Positions 17,519 to 26,389 of a stretch of DNA of 64,000 bases are shown here, piece after piece (position 1 is the first letter of the stretch; the number at the start of each line of letters is the position of its first letter). A program made the position numbers and the translations under genes. This DNA is from Pseudoclavibacter helvolus. GTDB taxonomy: Bacteria > Actinomycetota > Actinomycetes > Actinomycetales > Microbacteriaceae. The stretch lies in contig NZ_JACHWJ010000003.1 in assembly GCF_014191305.1 (NCBI RefSeq), positions 1 to 64,000 on the forward strand, in the 5' to 3' direction. The notes under the pieces were generated by a model. That model searched no databases and was not told where the DNA came from. It saw only the letters and a program-made list of their open reading frames with translations.

Positions 17519-18324
17519 CGCATCCAGGCCCCCTCGTCTCGTACCGCGACGCCTCCATTGCCTACGGCAGGGAGGCGCCCGCGCTGACCGGTGTGTCGTT
17601 CGAGGTGGGGGAGGGCGACGCGATCGCGCTGCTCGGACCCAACGGGGCCGGCAAGTCGACGCTCCTGCAGTCGCTGCTCGGCCTGCTGCCCACGAGCGGC
17701 ACGGCCGAGGTGCTCGGTGCAACGCCGGGGGCGCGAGCGTCCGACGTCGGCTACCTGCCGCAGTCGACGCACATCGACCCCGACTTCCCGGTCTCGCTGC
17801 GCCAGGTCGTGATGATGGGCCGCTACCGGCGCATGGGCCTGTTCCGCTGGCCGAGCGCCGCCGACCGCGAGGTTGTGCGCCGCGCGATCGAGACGGTCGG
17901 CCTGACCGAACTGGCGAACACGACCTTCGGCGAGCTCTCCGGCGGGCAGCGGCAGCGCGGCCTGCTCGCGCGCGCGCTCGCGACCGAGCCCAAGCTCATC
18001 CTCCTCGACGAGCCGTTCAACGGCCTCGACCGCACGAATCGGGATGCGCTCATCGCGACCCTGCGCCGCCTCCGCGAGACGGGGGTCGGCATCGTCGTCT
18101 CCACGCACGATCTCGAACTCGCCCACGAGGTGTGCTCGCACGTGCTGCTGCTCAACGGGCGGCAGATCGCGGGTGGACCCATCTCGGAGGCGTTGACGGA
18201 TGCGGCGCTTGCGGCCGCCTTCTCTGGCACGTCCGCCGATACCGAGGCACACGGCGGCGCCCATGGCACGCTCTGCGCGCCTGGCGGCGACGACGCTGAA
18301 GAGCACGAGCGGGCGCGGGTGTGA
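17515..18324 (+). CDS. Zinc ABC transporter ATP-binding protein
   Basis: A 269-residue ABC ATPase with Walker A GPNGAGKST, signature LSGGQRQRG, Walker B LILLDEPF and the switch His in STHDLELA. The C-terminal 25 residues hold several His (EAHGGAHGT), as in other zinc exchange ATPases. Start and stop codons overlap both neighbours as GTGA, showing tight coupling of the transporter genes. Confidence 0.93.
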   Translation: MTHPGPLVSYRDASIAYGREAPALTGVSFEVGEGDAIALLGPNGAGKSTLLQSLLGLLPTSGTAEVLGATPGARASDVGYLPQSTHIDPDFPVSLRQVVMMGRYRRMGLFRWPSAADREVVRRAIETVGLTELANTTFGELSGGQRQRGLLARALATEPKLILLDEPFNGLDRTNRDALIATLRRLRETGVGIVVSTHDLELAHEVCSHVLLLNGRQIAGGPISEALTDAALAAAFSGTSADTEAHGGAHGTLCAPGGDDAEEHERARV

Positions 18325-19226
18325 CCGACCTCTCCGTCCTGCTGCAGCTGCCGTTTGTGCAGAGCGCGGCCATCACCATCATCGTGCTCGCCGTCGCGAG
18401 CGCGATCATCGGCACGGCCCTCGCGCTGCGTGGCCTCGAGTTCCTCAGCGACGGGCTTGTGCACTCCGTCTTCCCTGGTGTGGTGATCGGCTTCATCGCC
18501 GCTGGCACCGACGGCGTCTACGTGGGAGCAGGTATCGCGGCGCTTGTCGCGACGGTCGCGCTGACCATCGCGTCGGCGCGCGGCATCGGCTCGGATGCGA
18601 CGATCGCGGTCGTCTTGGCCGGCGCCTTCTCCCTTGGCATCGTCATCGTGTCGCGCAGCGTCGACTACGCATCCGGCCTCGAGCACCTGCTGTTCGGGCA
18701 GCTCCTCACCGTGTCGAGCACCGACATCATCGCCATCTGCGTGCTCGGCGGCGCCGCGGTGCTGCTCGTGCTCGCCACCTGGAAAGAGCAGCTGCTCGTC
18801 TCCTTCGACCGCAAGCAGGCGCAGGCCTCAGGCATGCGGGTGCTCGCCTACGAGCTGGTCCTCAACATCGCCATCGCGCTGGTGGTCGTCGCTGCCGCGA
18901 GGGCTGTCGGTAACCTGCTGGTGCTCGCGCTGCTCATCGTTCCTGTCGCCGTCGCGCGCCTCCTGGTCCGCCGGGTGTGGGCGATCGTCATCGTCTCGCT
19001 TTTCGTCTCGGTCGGCTGCGGACTCCTCGGCCTGTGGACAGGGCTTTGGCTCTCACTGGATGCGGGCATCCAGGCATCCCCGAGCGCCGTGCTGGTGCTG
19101 GTGCTCGTGGGGCTGTATCTGCTGGTTGTCGTGGCCACGAGGCTCGCAGCGTTCGGCTCCTCCGGCAAGCGGCGTGCTGCTGCGGCTCGCGCCGTCGCCG
19201 CATCCAATGTCGAGGTGGTCTCCTAG
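18321..19226 (+). CDS. Zinc ABC transporter permease (first)
   Basis: A 301-residue ABC-3 family permease with about eight transmembrane helices. Recognisable parts are the early ALRGLEFLSDGLVHSVFPGV, the central coupling stretch around VSFDRKQAQASGMRV and GNLLVLALLIVPVAVARLL. It is coupled to the ATPase through GTGA and is followed after two bases by a second, diverged permease, so the transporter channel is likely a heterodimer. Confidence 0.92.
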   Translation: MTDLSVLLQLPFVQSAAITIIVLAVASAIIGTALALRGLEFLSDGLVHSVFPGVVIGFIAAGTDGVYVGAGIAALVATVALTIASARGIGSDATIAVVLAGAFSLGIVIVSRSVDYASGLEHLLFGQLLTVSSTDIIAICVLGGAAVLLVLATWKEQLLVSFDRKQAQASGMRVLAYELVLNIAIALVVVAAARAVGNLLVLALLIVPVAVARLLVRRVWAIVIVSLFVSVGCGLLGLWTGLWLSLDAGIQASPSAVLVLVLVGLYLLVVVATRLAAFGSSGKRRAAAARAVAASNVEVVS

Positions 19227-19228
19227 CC

Positions 19229-20065
19229 GTGGACTACTTCTCCCTCGCCCTCCTCACGGGTGCTCTTGTCGGCCTCCTCAGCGGCCTCGTCGGCGTGCTT
19301 GTGCTGCTGCGCCAGCGTGCCTTCTACACGGTCGCCCTCACGCACGCGACGTTCCCTGGCGGTGTCTTCGCGGCCGTCGTCGGACTCAACATCGTGGTCG
19401 GCGCATCCATCTTCAGCCTCCTGCTCGTGGCCCTGATGGCGGCCCTTTCGCGCGTGCCGAGGCAGGGCAGGCAGGTCGCGGCGGGCATCGTTCTGAGCTT
19501 CGGCTACGCGCTGGGCATGCTGTTCGCGTCGCTCAACCGCGGGCAGTCGGTGCGTGTCGACTCGTACCTGACTGGGTCGATCCTCGCCATGAACCCCACC
19601 AACGTGTGGCTGCTCGGCTCGGCGCTGGCGCTGGTCGCCGCCGTGTACGCGCTGTTCGGCAAGGAGCTGCTGTTCTCGAGCTTCGACGCCCGCGGCTTCC
19701 GCGCCGCAGGCTTCCGCGAGGGCACGTGGGACCTCGTAGCCCTCGCCCTCATCACCCTCACGGTTGTCGTCGCTATGCCAGCCATCGGGTCCATCCTTGC
19801 CATCGCCATGATCGCCGCTCCGGCGGCAGCGGCGAGGCTGCTCACGAAACGAATCGGGTGGATGCTCACCCTCTCCTGCGTCTTCGGTGTCACGGCCGCC
19901 GTGGTCGGCCTGCAGGTCTCCCGGTCACTGTCGTTCGCAGCTGGCGGGTCGATGGCGCTCACCGCCGTCGCGATCTTCGTCGTCGCGCTGCTGGCCAAGG
20001 GGGTCACGGGGCGGTTCGCGCAGGGCGTCTCGCGCCGCCCATCCGCCCCCGGTATGGTCGGCTGA
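19229..20065 (+). CDS. Zinc ABC transporter permease (second)
   Basis: From GTG 19229 the product is 278 residues, another ABC-3 permease: RQRAFYTVALTHATFPGGV near the N-terminus, FSSFDARGFRAAGFREG in the coupling loop and GSILAIAMIAAPAAAARLL. The GTG follows the first permease stop by two bases; upstream in-frame codons belong to antisense-like sequence. Two permeases of unequal length in one operon are usual in actinobacterial zinc systems. Confidence 0.92.
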   Translation: MDYFSLALLTGALVGLLSGLVGVLVLLRQRAFYTVALTHATFPGGVFAAVVGLNIVVGASIFSLLLVALMAALSRVPRQGRQVAAGIVLSFGYALGMLFASLNRGQSVRVDSYLTGSILAMNPTNVWLLGSALALVAAVYALFGKELLFSSFDARGFRAAGFREGTWDLVALALITLTVVVAMPAIGSILAIAMIAAPAAAARLLTKRIGWMLTLSCVFGVTAAVVGLQVSRSLSFAAGGSMALTAVAIFVVALLAKGVTGRFAQGVSRRPSAPGMVG

Positions 20066-20066
20066 T

Positions 20067-20525
20067 ATGAGTGACGAGACGAACGGTGAGAACGGCGCCA
20101 GCGCCGAGGCACCCGCGGCCCCCGTCAAGCGGAACACCCGCCAGCGCGAGGCTGTGCGCCGTGCCCTAGCGGAATCGTCGGAGTTCGTGAGCGCCCAGGT
20201 GCTGCACCAGCGGCTGTCCGCCGCGGGGGAGCGCATCGGGCTCGCGACCGTCTACCGCACGCTCGGCGCGCTCAGCGAGAGCGAAGAGGCCGACTCGCTG
20301 CAGAACTCAGAGGGCGAGGTCGTTTACCGTGCCTGCGAGATGGGCGAGCATCACCACCACCTGATCTGCCGCAACTGCGGAGCGGCCGTCGAGATCACGG
20401 CCGACCCCGTCGAGCAGTGGGCTGCGAGCGTCGCCGCGAAGCACGGCTACACGCAGGCGCGGCACGTCGTCGACATCTTCGGCCTCTGCCCGAAGTGCAC
20501 GGCGCTGGCGGAGGCCACGGCGTAG
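20067..20525 (+). CDS. zur: Zinc uptake regulator, Fur family
   Basis: The 152-residue product has the Fur winged helix (about 22-85; NTRQREAVRRAL, GLATVYRTLGAL) and a dimerisation domain with metal ligands: the run HHHHLICRNCG and a C-terminal CPKC, i.e. two CxxC structural zinc pairs. As the last gene of the zinc transporter operon, one base after the permease stop, it is almost certainly Zur and should bind the dyad at 16404-16418 when zinc is plentiful. The Glu/Asn/Ala-rich N-terminal 20 residues are extra. Confidence 0.9.
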   Translation: MSDETNGENGASAEAPAAPVKRNTRQREAVRRALAESSEFVSAQVLHQRLSAAGERIGLATVYRTLGALSESEEADSLQNSEGEVVYRACEMGEHHHHLICRNCGAAVEITADPVEQWAASVAAKHGYTQARHVVDIFGLCPKCTALAEATA

Positions 20526-20612
20526 CAGTCCTCCGGTGCTCACGCCGCGCCCTGCGCAGTCTCGTGCCGGAACCGATGCTCGGCAGTGGCGGCATCCCCA
20601 CGTTCCGTTGGT

Positions 20613-20738
20613 AGACCTGGGGTGTTCGCAGGCAGTTCTCGCGCGAGGGATGCACGAGCCCCAGGTCTGTGGTTCGCGCGGGAGACCTTGGGGTTGTGCA
20701 GGCGGTTCGGGCGCATTGGGTGCGGAAGCCCCAGGTCT
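20613..20738. repeat. Two related 56-bp palindromic-end repeats
   Basis: Two copies of exactly 56 bases (20613-20668 and 20683-20738) each begin AGACCT-GGGG or AGACCTTGGGG and end CCCCAGGTCT, so the ends pair as a hairpin, and the interiors are clearly related (GCAGGC-GTTC in both). They are 70 bases apart, in the 264-base gap between zur and the nitrilase-type gene. This looks like a REP/MITE-like element or tandem terminators. Confidence 0.7.
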
Positions 20739-20789
20739 TGGCCGCGAGCGGGGCGGGCGCGGCCGCGCGCGGGCGCTCCAAGCCGAACG

Positions 20790-21614
20790 CTACGGACGCA
20801 GGTCTTGCAGGTACGTGTTGACCTCGCGGGACTTCGTGACCTCCGACGAGAAGAACTCGGCACTCAGCAGCTCGGTGTCGTCGCGGCCCGCGATGGCGAG
20901 GGTGTTGCCGTAGGGGCTCGCGATGGTGCTGAGGCCCGTGAATCCTGGGCCCGAGTGGTTGGCGTACGCGATGTACATGCCGTTCTCGAGGGCGCGCACC
21001 GGCACCATGTGGGTCGAGATGACCTCGGCGTTGTAGGTGTGGCCTGGCTGGCCGCCAGCGACGTCGCCCGTCGATGGGACGGCCGTCGGGATGAGCAGCG
21101 CCTCGGCGCCGGCGACCGCGGCACGGCGTGCGATCTCGGGAAACTCGATGTCGTAGCAGATGGCGAGCGCGACCCGCAGGCCGGCGATCTCGACGACCTC
21201 GGCTGGCGCATCCCCGAGGTCGAAGACCTCCTGCTCTTCCCCGCCGAAGAGGTAAGACTTGCGGTAGCGGGTGAGCTCGTTGCCGTCGCTCGCGAAGAGC
21301 GACGCCGAGATGAAGCGGCGCTCGGTGGTGGCATTTGCGGCGAAGCCGGCTGAGCGCTCGATCGTGTGCTCGACGGTGGATGCGACGATCGCGATCCCGA
21401 GGTCGGCGGCGATCTGCGCGATCCGCTCGCGAATGGCAGAGCCATCGTCGCCGGCGACCTTTGCGGGGGCGTACCCGGTGGCAAAGAGCTCAGGCGTGAC
21501 GAGGATGTCGGTGCCCGCGCCGGCCGCCCGCTCCGCGAACGAGCGCAGGACCTTGAGGTTGTCGTCGACCGCGCCGACGGCGCCCTGTGCCTGCAGTACG
21601 GAAATCAGCGCCAT
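20790..21614 (-). CDS. Carbon-nitrogen hydrolase (nitrilase superfamily)
   Basis: A 274-residue amidase of the nitrilase superfamily with the Glu42-Lys119-Cys153 triad (VTPELFATGY, RYRKSYLF, AICYDIEFPE). Such enzymes hydrolyse amides, carbamoyl compounds or nitriles in the cytoplasm. ATG 21614 is chosen over 21626 because GAGG lies six bases upstream. It is divergent from an NCS1 permease operon, suggesting that the transported compound or a product of it is a nitrogenous substrate of this enzyme (inference). Confidence 0.88.
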   Translation of the reverse strand: MALISVLQAQGAVGAVDDNLKVLRSFAERAAGAGTDILVTPELFATGYAPAKVAGDDGSAIRERIAQIAADLGIAIVASTVEHTIERSAGFAANATTERRFISASLFASDGNELTRYRKSYLFGGEEQEVFDLGDAPAEVVEIAGLRVALAICYDIEFPEIARRAAVAGAEALLIPTAVPSTGDVAGGQPGHTYNAEVISTHMVPVRALENGMYIAYANHSGPGFTGLSTIASPYGNTLAIAGRDDTELLSAEFFSSEVTKSREVNTYLQDLRP

Positions 21615-21716
21615 TGCCAGCCTCACATCGTTGGGTTGTCACTCGAGGTGCGCCCGTTCGGGTGCCCTCTGAGAAGTATCTCTTGACACGGTCGGGGGGG
21701 ACAGCCTCAGGATAGC

Positions 21717-21750
21717 CGAAACCGAAATAAATTCGGTTGATCTGGTTTCG
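21717..21750. promoter_or_regulatory. Nested dyad in the nitrilase/NCS1 divergent promoter region
   Basis: AACCGAA (21720-21726) pairs with TTCGGTT (21732-21738), and the overlapping outer arms CGAAACC (21717-21723) and GGTTTCG (21744-21750) pair as well. The site lies 20-50 bases before the small membrane protein start, downstream of a TTGACA at 21683. It is a good operator candidate for the TetR regulator encoded at 24574. Confidence 0.5.
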
Positions 21751-21769
21751 ACAGCGAAGGCAGGACCCC

Positions 21770-21943
21770 ATGGACATGCGCGACCCGGAGATCACCGCGG
21801 ATCTCGCGAGACGACTCGACACTATCGCGAACGCCGAAGCAGGCGACGTCGCGCACGACCCCTTGAGCGGCCGTGACATCGGACTCTTCACGCTCACCTG
21901 CGTCGCCCTCGTGGCCGTGGGCGCGCTCGTGGTGATCCTGTGA
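21770..21943 (+). CDS. Small single-pass membrane protein upstream of the NCS1 permease
   Basis: A 57-residue protein: a charged N-terminus of about 36 residues (MDMRDPEITADLARRLD...) and one C-terminal transmembrane helix (LFTLTCVALVAVGALVVIL). ATG 21770 follows AGGA at 21762. The stop overlaps the permease start as GTGA, so it is made together with the permease and may be an accessory subunit. No family is recognised. Confidence 0.7.
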   Translation: MDMRDPEITADLARRLDTIANAEAGDVAHDPLSGRDIGLFTLTCVALVAVGALVVIL

Positions 21944-23427
21944 GCGGCGGCGCGGAACGGAAGCTCGAGGGCGCATCCGCCGAACTCGACCAGGCCGCGA
22001 CCTTCGGCTCGCTTCCGCTCCTCAAGAAGGAGCGCATCTGGTCGGGCTGGGACTACAGCTGGGTCAACCTCAGCCTCGCCATCGCGACGTGGGCGTTCCT
22101 CGTCGGCGGCTCCACGGCGCTGCTCGTCGGATTCCAGGACGGCATCGCCGCGATGGTCATCGGCAACGCGATCGGCCTCGGCATCATGGTCCCCGCCGCG
22201 ACAGCCGCGAGCGCGCGCTTCGGCGTCGAGCAGTACACGATCCTGCGGCCGGTGTTCGGGCTCATCGGCGTCGGAGTGCTGGTGTTCACGGTCATCCTCG
22301 TCACCGAGATGGGCTGGTCGTCGCTGCTGGCGATCATGGTGGGGCGGGCCGTCACGCAGGTCGCCAACGGGGCCGCTGGCACCGACTTCGGCTCTGGCAG
22401 CTTCCTCGTGACCGCCGTGGGCCTCGTCGCGATCCTCATCGCGTGGCTCATCCTGTCCCGCGGACCCGTCACGATCGGCAAGCTCAACCGCTTCGTCGCG
22501 CCGGGCCTCGTGCTTGTGACCGTCTTCATGCTGTTCTTCCTCGTCGCCAACACGTCCTGGGATGCGTTGTTCGCCGCCGAGCCGCTCGCGCCCTTCGAGG
22601 AGTCGCAGCTCAACTTCATGCTCGCCGTCGAGTTCAACGTGGCGGTCGGATTCTCCTGGTACCCCGTCATGGGCTCGATGGCGCGCATGACGCGATCGCC
22701 CAAGGCCGCCCTGTGGCCCGCGTTCACGGGCCTCATCGTTGGCACGCTCGTCGCGCAGATCGTCGGCATGGCCGCCGCGCTCACCCTCGGCGACTCCGAC
22801 CCGACGGTGTGGATGCTGCCCCTCGGTGGTCCCATCCTCGGCGCGTTCATGCTGCTGTTCATCTCGTTCGCCAACATCACGAGCATGTCGTCGATCGTCT
22901 ACTCGACGGTGCTCGCCATTCGGCAGGCGAGCGGCAACCTCCTCGGGCGCGTGCCCTGGCCCCTGCTGTGTGGCGCGTTCTTCCTGCTGCCCGCGATCCT
23001 GACCTTCTTCCCCGACTTCATGTACCAGCAGTTCATGGTCTTCGTCACGATCTCCGGCGCTTTCCTCGCTGCGATGTGCGGGGCGATCCTCGCCGACTAC
23101 TTCGTGCTCCGGCGCCAGTGGGTGCGCCTGCCCGACCTCTACAAGCTCCGCGGCGAGAGCGTCTATCACTTCACCGGCGGGGTGAACTGGGCCGGCATCG
23201 TCTCGGTCATCGTCGGCGCGGCCTTCTACCTGTGGATCTACAACCCCGTGACCCTGGAGACGCATCCGCTCTTCCTCCTGCTCACCGCATCCGCACCCGC
23301 CACCGTGCTCTCGGGTGGCGTGTACCTGCTGCTCGCTCAGCTGCTCTACCGGCGCCGGGGCATCGGCGCCTTCGCGGCCAAATCCAACTCCATTGCTCAC
23401 ACCACGACCACCCGGAAAGGGGCCTGA
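21940..23427 (+). CDS. NCS1-family purine/cytosine-type permease
   Basis: A 495-residue transporter with about twelve transmembrane helices of the nucleobase:cation symporter-1 family (cytosine, purine, hydantoin or thiamine importers). Typical features are WSGWDYSWVNLSLAIATWAFL at the first helix, the GIMVPAATAASARFGVEQY region of helix three and the PDFMYQQFMVFVTISGAFLA stretch. It starts at GTG 21940. Its neighbours, a nitrilase-type hydrolase and two oxidoreductases, suggest uptake of a heterocyclic or amide nitrogen compound. Confidence 0.85.
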   Translation: MSGGAERKLEGASAELDQAATFGSLPLLKKERIWSGWDYSWVNLSLAIATWAFLVGGSTALLVGFQDGIAAMVIGNAIGLGIMVPAATAASARFGVEQYTILRPVFGLIGVGVLVFTVILVTEMGWSSLLAIMVGRAVTQVANGAAGTDFGSGSFLVTAVGLVAILIAWLILSRGPVTIGKLNRFVAPGLVLVTVFMLFFLVANTSWDALFAAEPLAPFEESQLNFMLAVEFNVAVGFSWYPVMGSMARMTRSPKAALWPAFTGLIVGTLVAQIVGMAAALTLGDSDPTVWMLPLGGPILGAFMLLFISFANITSMSSIVYSTVLAIRQASGNLLGRVPWPLLCGAFFLLPAILTFFPDFMYQQFMVFVTISGAFLAAMCGAILADYFVLRRQWVRLPDLYKLRGESVYHFTGGVNWAGIVSVIVGAAFYLWIYNPVTLETHPLFLLLTASAPATVLSGGVYLLLAQLLYRRRGIGAFAAKSNSIAHTTTTRKGA

Positions 23428-23429
23428 GC

Positions 23430-24521
23430 ATGCGCGCACAAGCGGCAGTTCATTTCGAGGGAAGCAGCGAACTCGAGATCCGAGAGATCGAGGTTGCTGA
23501 GCCGGGGCCGGGAACCGTGCTCGTGAAGCTCCGCGCGTCGGGCGTCTGCGGCTCCGACCGGCACGTGCTCGACGGTGACTGGCAGCTGCCCTCGCCCACC
23601 GTCATGGGCCACGAAGGGGCCGGCGAGGTGGTTGCCGTCGGTGCTGGCGTCATCGACGTGGAGCCGGGTGACCACGTCATCCTCAGCTGGTTCTACCCGT
23701 GCCGCCGGTGCACGGCCTGCCTCAGCGGCCGGGCGTACGTGTGCACGGGAAGCCGCAGCGAAGAATGCCTGCTGCCGGACGGCACGACCCCGCTCTCCCT
23801 GGAGGGAGAGCCCGTGTATCCGTACCTCACCGCCGGCACTATGAGCGAGTACGCGGTGGTGCCGGAGTCGGCCGCCATCAAGGTGCCCAAGGAGCTGCCA
23901 TTCGACGTCGCGAGCCTCATCGGATGCTCGATCGCGACAGGCGTCGGGACGGTCGTGAATGACGCCGCGGTCGGCGCCGGCGAGTCGGCGGTTGTCGTCG
24001 GGGCTGGCGGGGTCGGCCTCAGCATCATCATGGGGCTGCAGCTCGTCGGTGCGAACCCGATCATCGCGATCGACCTCAACGAGGACAAGCTCGCCGCCGC
24101 GCGTGAGCTGGGCGCGACCCACACGATCGTGCCAGGGCCAGACCTCGCCGCCCAGGTTGCCGAGATCACGGGAGGCGGCGCCGAGTACGCGTTCGAAGCC
24201 ATCGGGCGCGTGCAGACCATCGAATCGCTGCCCGGCCTCATCGCGCCGGGAGGGACCGCCGTCATCGTCGGGCTCCCGCCAGCCGATGCCCCGGTGTCGT
24301 TCGACGCCCTCGCGCTCGCGGAGACCGGGAAGCGCCTCATCGGCACCAACTACGGCTCGACCGTGCCCGGGCGCGACTTCCCGAAGCTCGCCGCGCTCTA
24401 CCTCGCGGGCCGTCTCCCCGTCGACAAGCTCATCAGCGAGCGCATCCAGTTGAGCGAGGTGAATGAGGCGTTCGAGGCCATGCGGAGAGGCGAGCGGGCC
24501 AGAAGCGTCATAGTCTTTTGA
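23430..24521 (+). CDS. Zinc-dependent alcohol dehydrogenase (MDR family)
   Basis: A 363-residue medium-chain dehydrogenase with catalytic Cys40 (SGVCGSDRH) and His61 (MGHEGAG), structural Cys91, 94, 97 and 105, and the nucleotide motif GAGGVG. ATG 23430 follows GGAAAGGGG and is two bases after the permease stop. It is paralogous to the dehydrogenase at 2412. Its place right behind the permease means it probably acts on the imported compound or an alcohol derived from it. Confidence 0.9.
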   Translation: MRAQAAVHFEGSSELEIREIEVAEPGPGTVLVKLRASGVCGSDRHVLDGDWQLPSPTVMGHEGAGEVVAVGAGVIDVEPGDHVILSWFYPCRRCTACLSGRAYVCTGSRSEECLLPDGTTPLSLEGEPVYPYLTAGTMSEYAVVPESAAIKVPKELPFDVASLIGCSIATGVGTVVNDAAVGAGESAVVVGAGGVGLSIIMGLQLVGANPIIAIDLNEDKLAAARELGATHTIVPGPDLAAQVAEITGGGAEYAFEAIGRVQTIESLPGLIAPGGTAVIVGLPPADAPVSFDALALAETGKRLIGTNYGSTVPGRDFPKLAALYLAGRLPVDKLISERIQLSEVNEAFEAMRRGERARSVIVF

Positions 24522-24573
24522 GATTGATGCTCGCGCGCAGTTTGCCGTGCGCTGAGAACAAGGGAGTCTGATC

Positions 24574-25227
24574 ATGGCGCGTCCGCGGGTACCGATCCTG
24601 TCACCCGAGAAGATCTGTCTGGCTGCGCTGGACCAGATCGACCGCAAGGGCGACTTCTCGATTCCGGTGCTCGCGAAGGAGCTCGGGGTGAGCGCCTCGT
24701 CGATGTACCACCACGTGCACGGGCGAGCGGGCATCGTCAACGGCATCCGCGCGCTCATCAGCGCCGAGCTCTCGCTCGCGATCGGGCTCGAGGATGCGAG
24801 CGACGAGGACCTCGCGGCGCTCGCCGCGATGAGCTGGCAGGACCAGGTGCGCAGGTGGTCGAAGGACTACACGCGTGCCCTCGCCAAGCATCCGCTCGCG
24901 CTGCCGATCATGGTGCAGGAGCCCGTCAGCGACGAGCAGACGCTCGAGGTGTACGAGGCGATCGCGATCACGTTCCGGTCGGTGGGGTTCACCGACGAGC
25001 AGGCGCTTGTCGCGATCGCCGTGCTCGAGGGGCTCACCTTCGGGCGGGTCGTGGATGCGGCTTCCCCGCCGATTCCGTGGGCGGCAGACCCGGATCAGCA
25101 CCCCGCCCTGCACGCGGTGACGACGTCGCTCGAGCCGTCGCGCCGCCTGGAGCTCGCGTTCGACTTCGGGCTCGAGGCGATCATCGCGAGCCTCGAACGA
25201 GTGCTGGAGGAGAACGCTCGTGGCTGA
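24574..25227 (+). CDS. TetR-family transcriptional regulator
   Basis: A 217-residue regulator: HTH at about 12-55 (FSIPVLAKELGVSASSMYHHVHGRAGI) and a helical TetR_C-type ligand domain. It closely resembles the regulator at 54194 over the first 60 residues (RPRVP-LS-EKI-LAAL-QID in both), so the two are paralogs. ATG 24574 has AAGGGAG upstream. It overlaps the SDR gene by eight bases and probably represses the NCS1 operon in which it lies. Confidence 0.9.
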   Translation: MARPRVPILSPEKICLAALDQIDRKGDFSIPVLAKELGVSASSMYHHVHGRAGIVNGIRALISAELSLAIGLEDASDEDLAALAAMSWQDQVRRWSKDYTRALAKHPLALPIMVQEPVSDEQTLEVYEAIAITFRSVGFTDEQALVAIAVLEGLTFGRVVDAASPPIPWAADPDQHPALHAVTTSLEPSRRLELAFDFGLEAIIASLERVLEENARG

Positions 25228-26050
25228 GGTGCGCACGGTTGTCGTCACGGGCGGCTCGGACGGGATCGGGGCTGCGGCAGCGCGTTCGCTTGCTGCCAAG
25301 GGCTGGAGGGTTGTCGTCGTCGGCCGCAACGCCGACAAGACGTCCGCCGTTGCCCGCGAGATCAACGCCGAGTCGTATGTGGCCGACTTTTCGCGCCTCG
25401 ACGAGGTGCGTGAGCTCGCGGCGTCGCTGGTCGCGCAGATCGGCCCGATCGACGTGCTCGCGAACAACGCGGGCGGCATATTCGGCGACAAGGCGCGAAC
25501 CGTCGACGGCAACGAGCTGACCCTGCAGGTCAACCACCTCGCGCCGTTTCTGCTCACGAACCTCCTCCTCGAGCAGGTGAGCGTCGGTGCGGTCGTGAAC
25601 ACGGCCAGCATCGCGGCCAGGCTTATGGGGCGCATCGACCTCGACGATCTCAACAACGACGCCCGCTTCAGCGCGAATAAGGCGTACGGCGACGCGAAGC
25701 TCGCGAACATCCTCTTCACGAAGGGCCTCCACCGCGGCTTCGCGGGGCGGCCGGTCGCGAGCGTCGCGTTCCACCCCGGGGTGGTCGGCACGAACTTCTC
25801 CTCCGACTCCACAAGCCTCATGCGGCTCCTGTACCGGACGCCGCTCGCGAAGCTCTTCACGATCAGCGCCGCCAAGGGCGGGGAGACACTCGAGTGGTTC
25901 ATCGCGGGCCAGCCGGGTGTGACCTGGCAGGCGGGGGAGTACTACGACGAGCGGCATCACGCGACGAACGTGAACCCGCAGATCTTTGACGAGGACCTCA
26001 TCGAGGGGCTGTGGAAGCGGAGCGCCGAGCTGGTCGGGCTGACCGCGTAG
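25220..26050 (+). CDS. Short-chain dehydrogenase/reductase
   Basis: A 276-residue SDR with the cofactor motif TGGSDGIGAAAA near the N-terminus, NNAGG at about residue 80, and an active-site YGDAK in place of the usual YxxxK spacing with upstream Ser. The GTG start lies within the end of the TetR gene. It most resembles the retinol dehydrogenase/WW-oxidoreductase-like group. The substrate is unknown, presumably linked to the NCS1-dehydrogenase pathway. Confidence 0.87.
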   Translation: MAEVRTVVVTGGSDGIGAAAARSLAAKGWRVVVVGRNADKTSAVAREINAESYVADFSRLDEVRELAASLVAQIGPIDVLANNAGGIFGDKARTVDGNELTLQVNHLAPFLLTNLLLEQVSVGAVVNTASIAARLMGRIDLDDLNNDARFSANKAYGDAKLANILFTKGLHRGFAGRPVASVAFHPGVVGTNFSSDSTSLMRLLYRTPLAKLFTISAAKGGETLEWFIAGQPGVTWQAGEYYDERHHATNVNPQIFDEDLIEGLWKRSAELVGLTA

Positions 26051-26059
26051 TCGGCAAGC

Positions 26060-26389
26060 TCAGGCTCCGTGTGCGGCGCCGAGCTCCACGAGCAGCACCC
26101 CGGCGCCGATGAGGGCGATGCCGGCGGCCATCATCCACGTGAACGGCTCCTTGAACAGGTAATGGCTGAGCACAGCGGTGAGGGCGACGCCGACCGCCGC
26201 CCAGATGCCGTAGGCGACGCCGAGTGGCACCCCCTGCGCGAGGGTGAGCGAGAGCAGCGTGAACGCGGTCACGTATCCGACCACCACTGGGAGGTACCAG
26301 AGGCGACTGCCGTCGACGGTCTTCCGCAGCGAGAGGGTGCCGCCGACCTCCGAGACGATGGCACCCGCGAGGAAGAGCCAGCCGAGCAT
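26060..26389 (-). CDS. SMR-family efflux protein, subunit 2
   Basis: A 109-residue small multidrug resistance protein with four transmembrane helices, the conserved membrane Glu14 (AIVSEVGG) and VPLGVAYGIWAAVGVALTA. Its start overlaps the upstream SMR stop by one base (TGATG at 26387-26391). Two adjacent, non-identical SMR genes normally make a heterodimeric exporter of the EbrAB type. Confidence 0.92.
   Translation of the reverse strand: MLGWLFLAGAIVSEVGGTLSLRKTVDGSRLWYLPVVVGYVTAFTLLSLTLAQGVPLGVAYGIWAAVGVALTAVLSHYLFKEPFTWMMAAGIALIGAGVLLVELGAAHGA

Noticed and set aside
21490-23439. 649-residue minus-strand frame over the NCS1 permease
   Set aside because: Antisense shadow; His/Glu/Gly-rich sequence without motifs, while the plus strand encodes a clear transporter.
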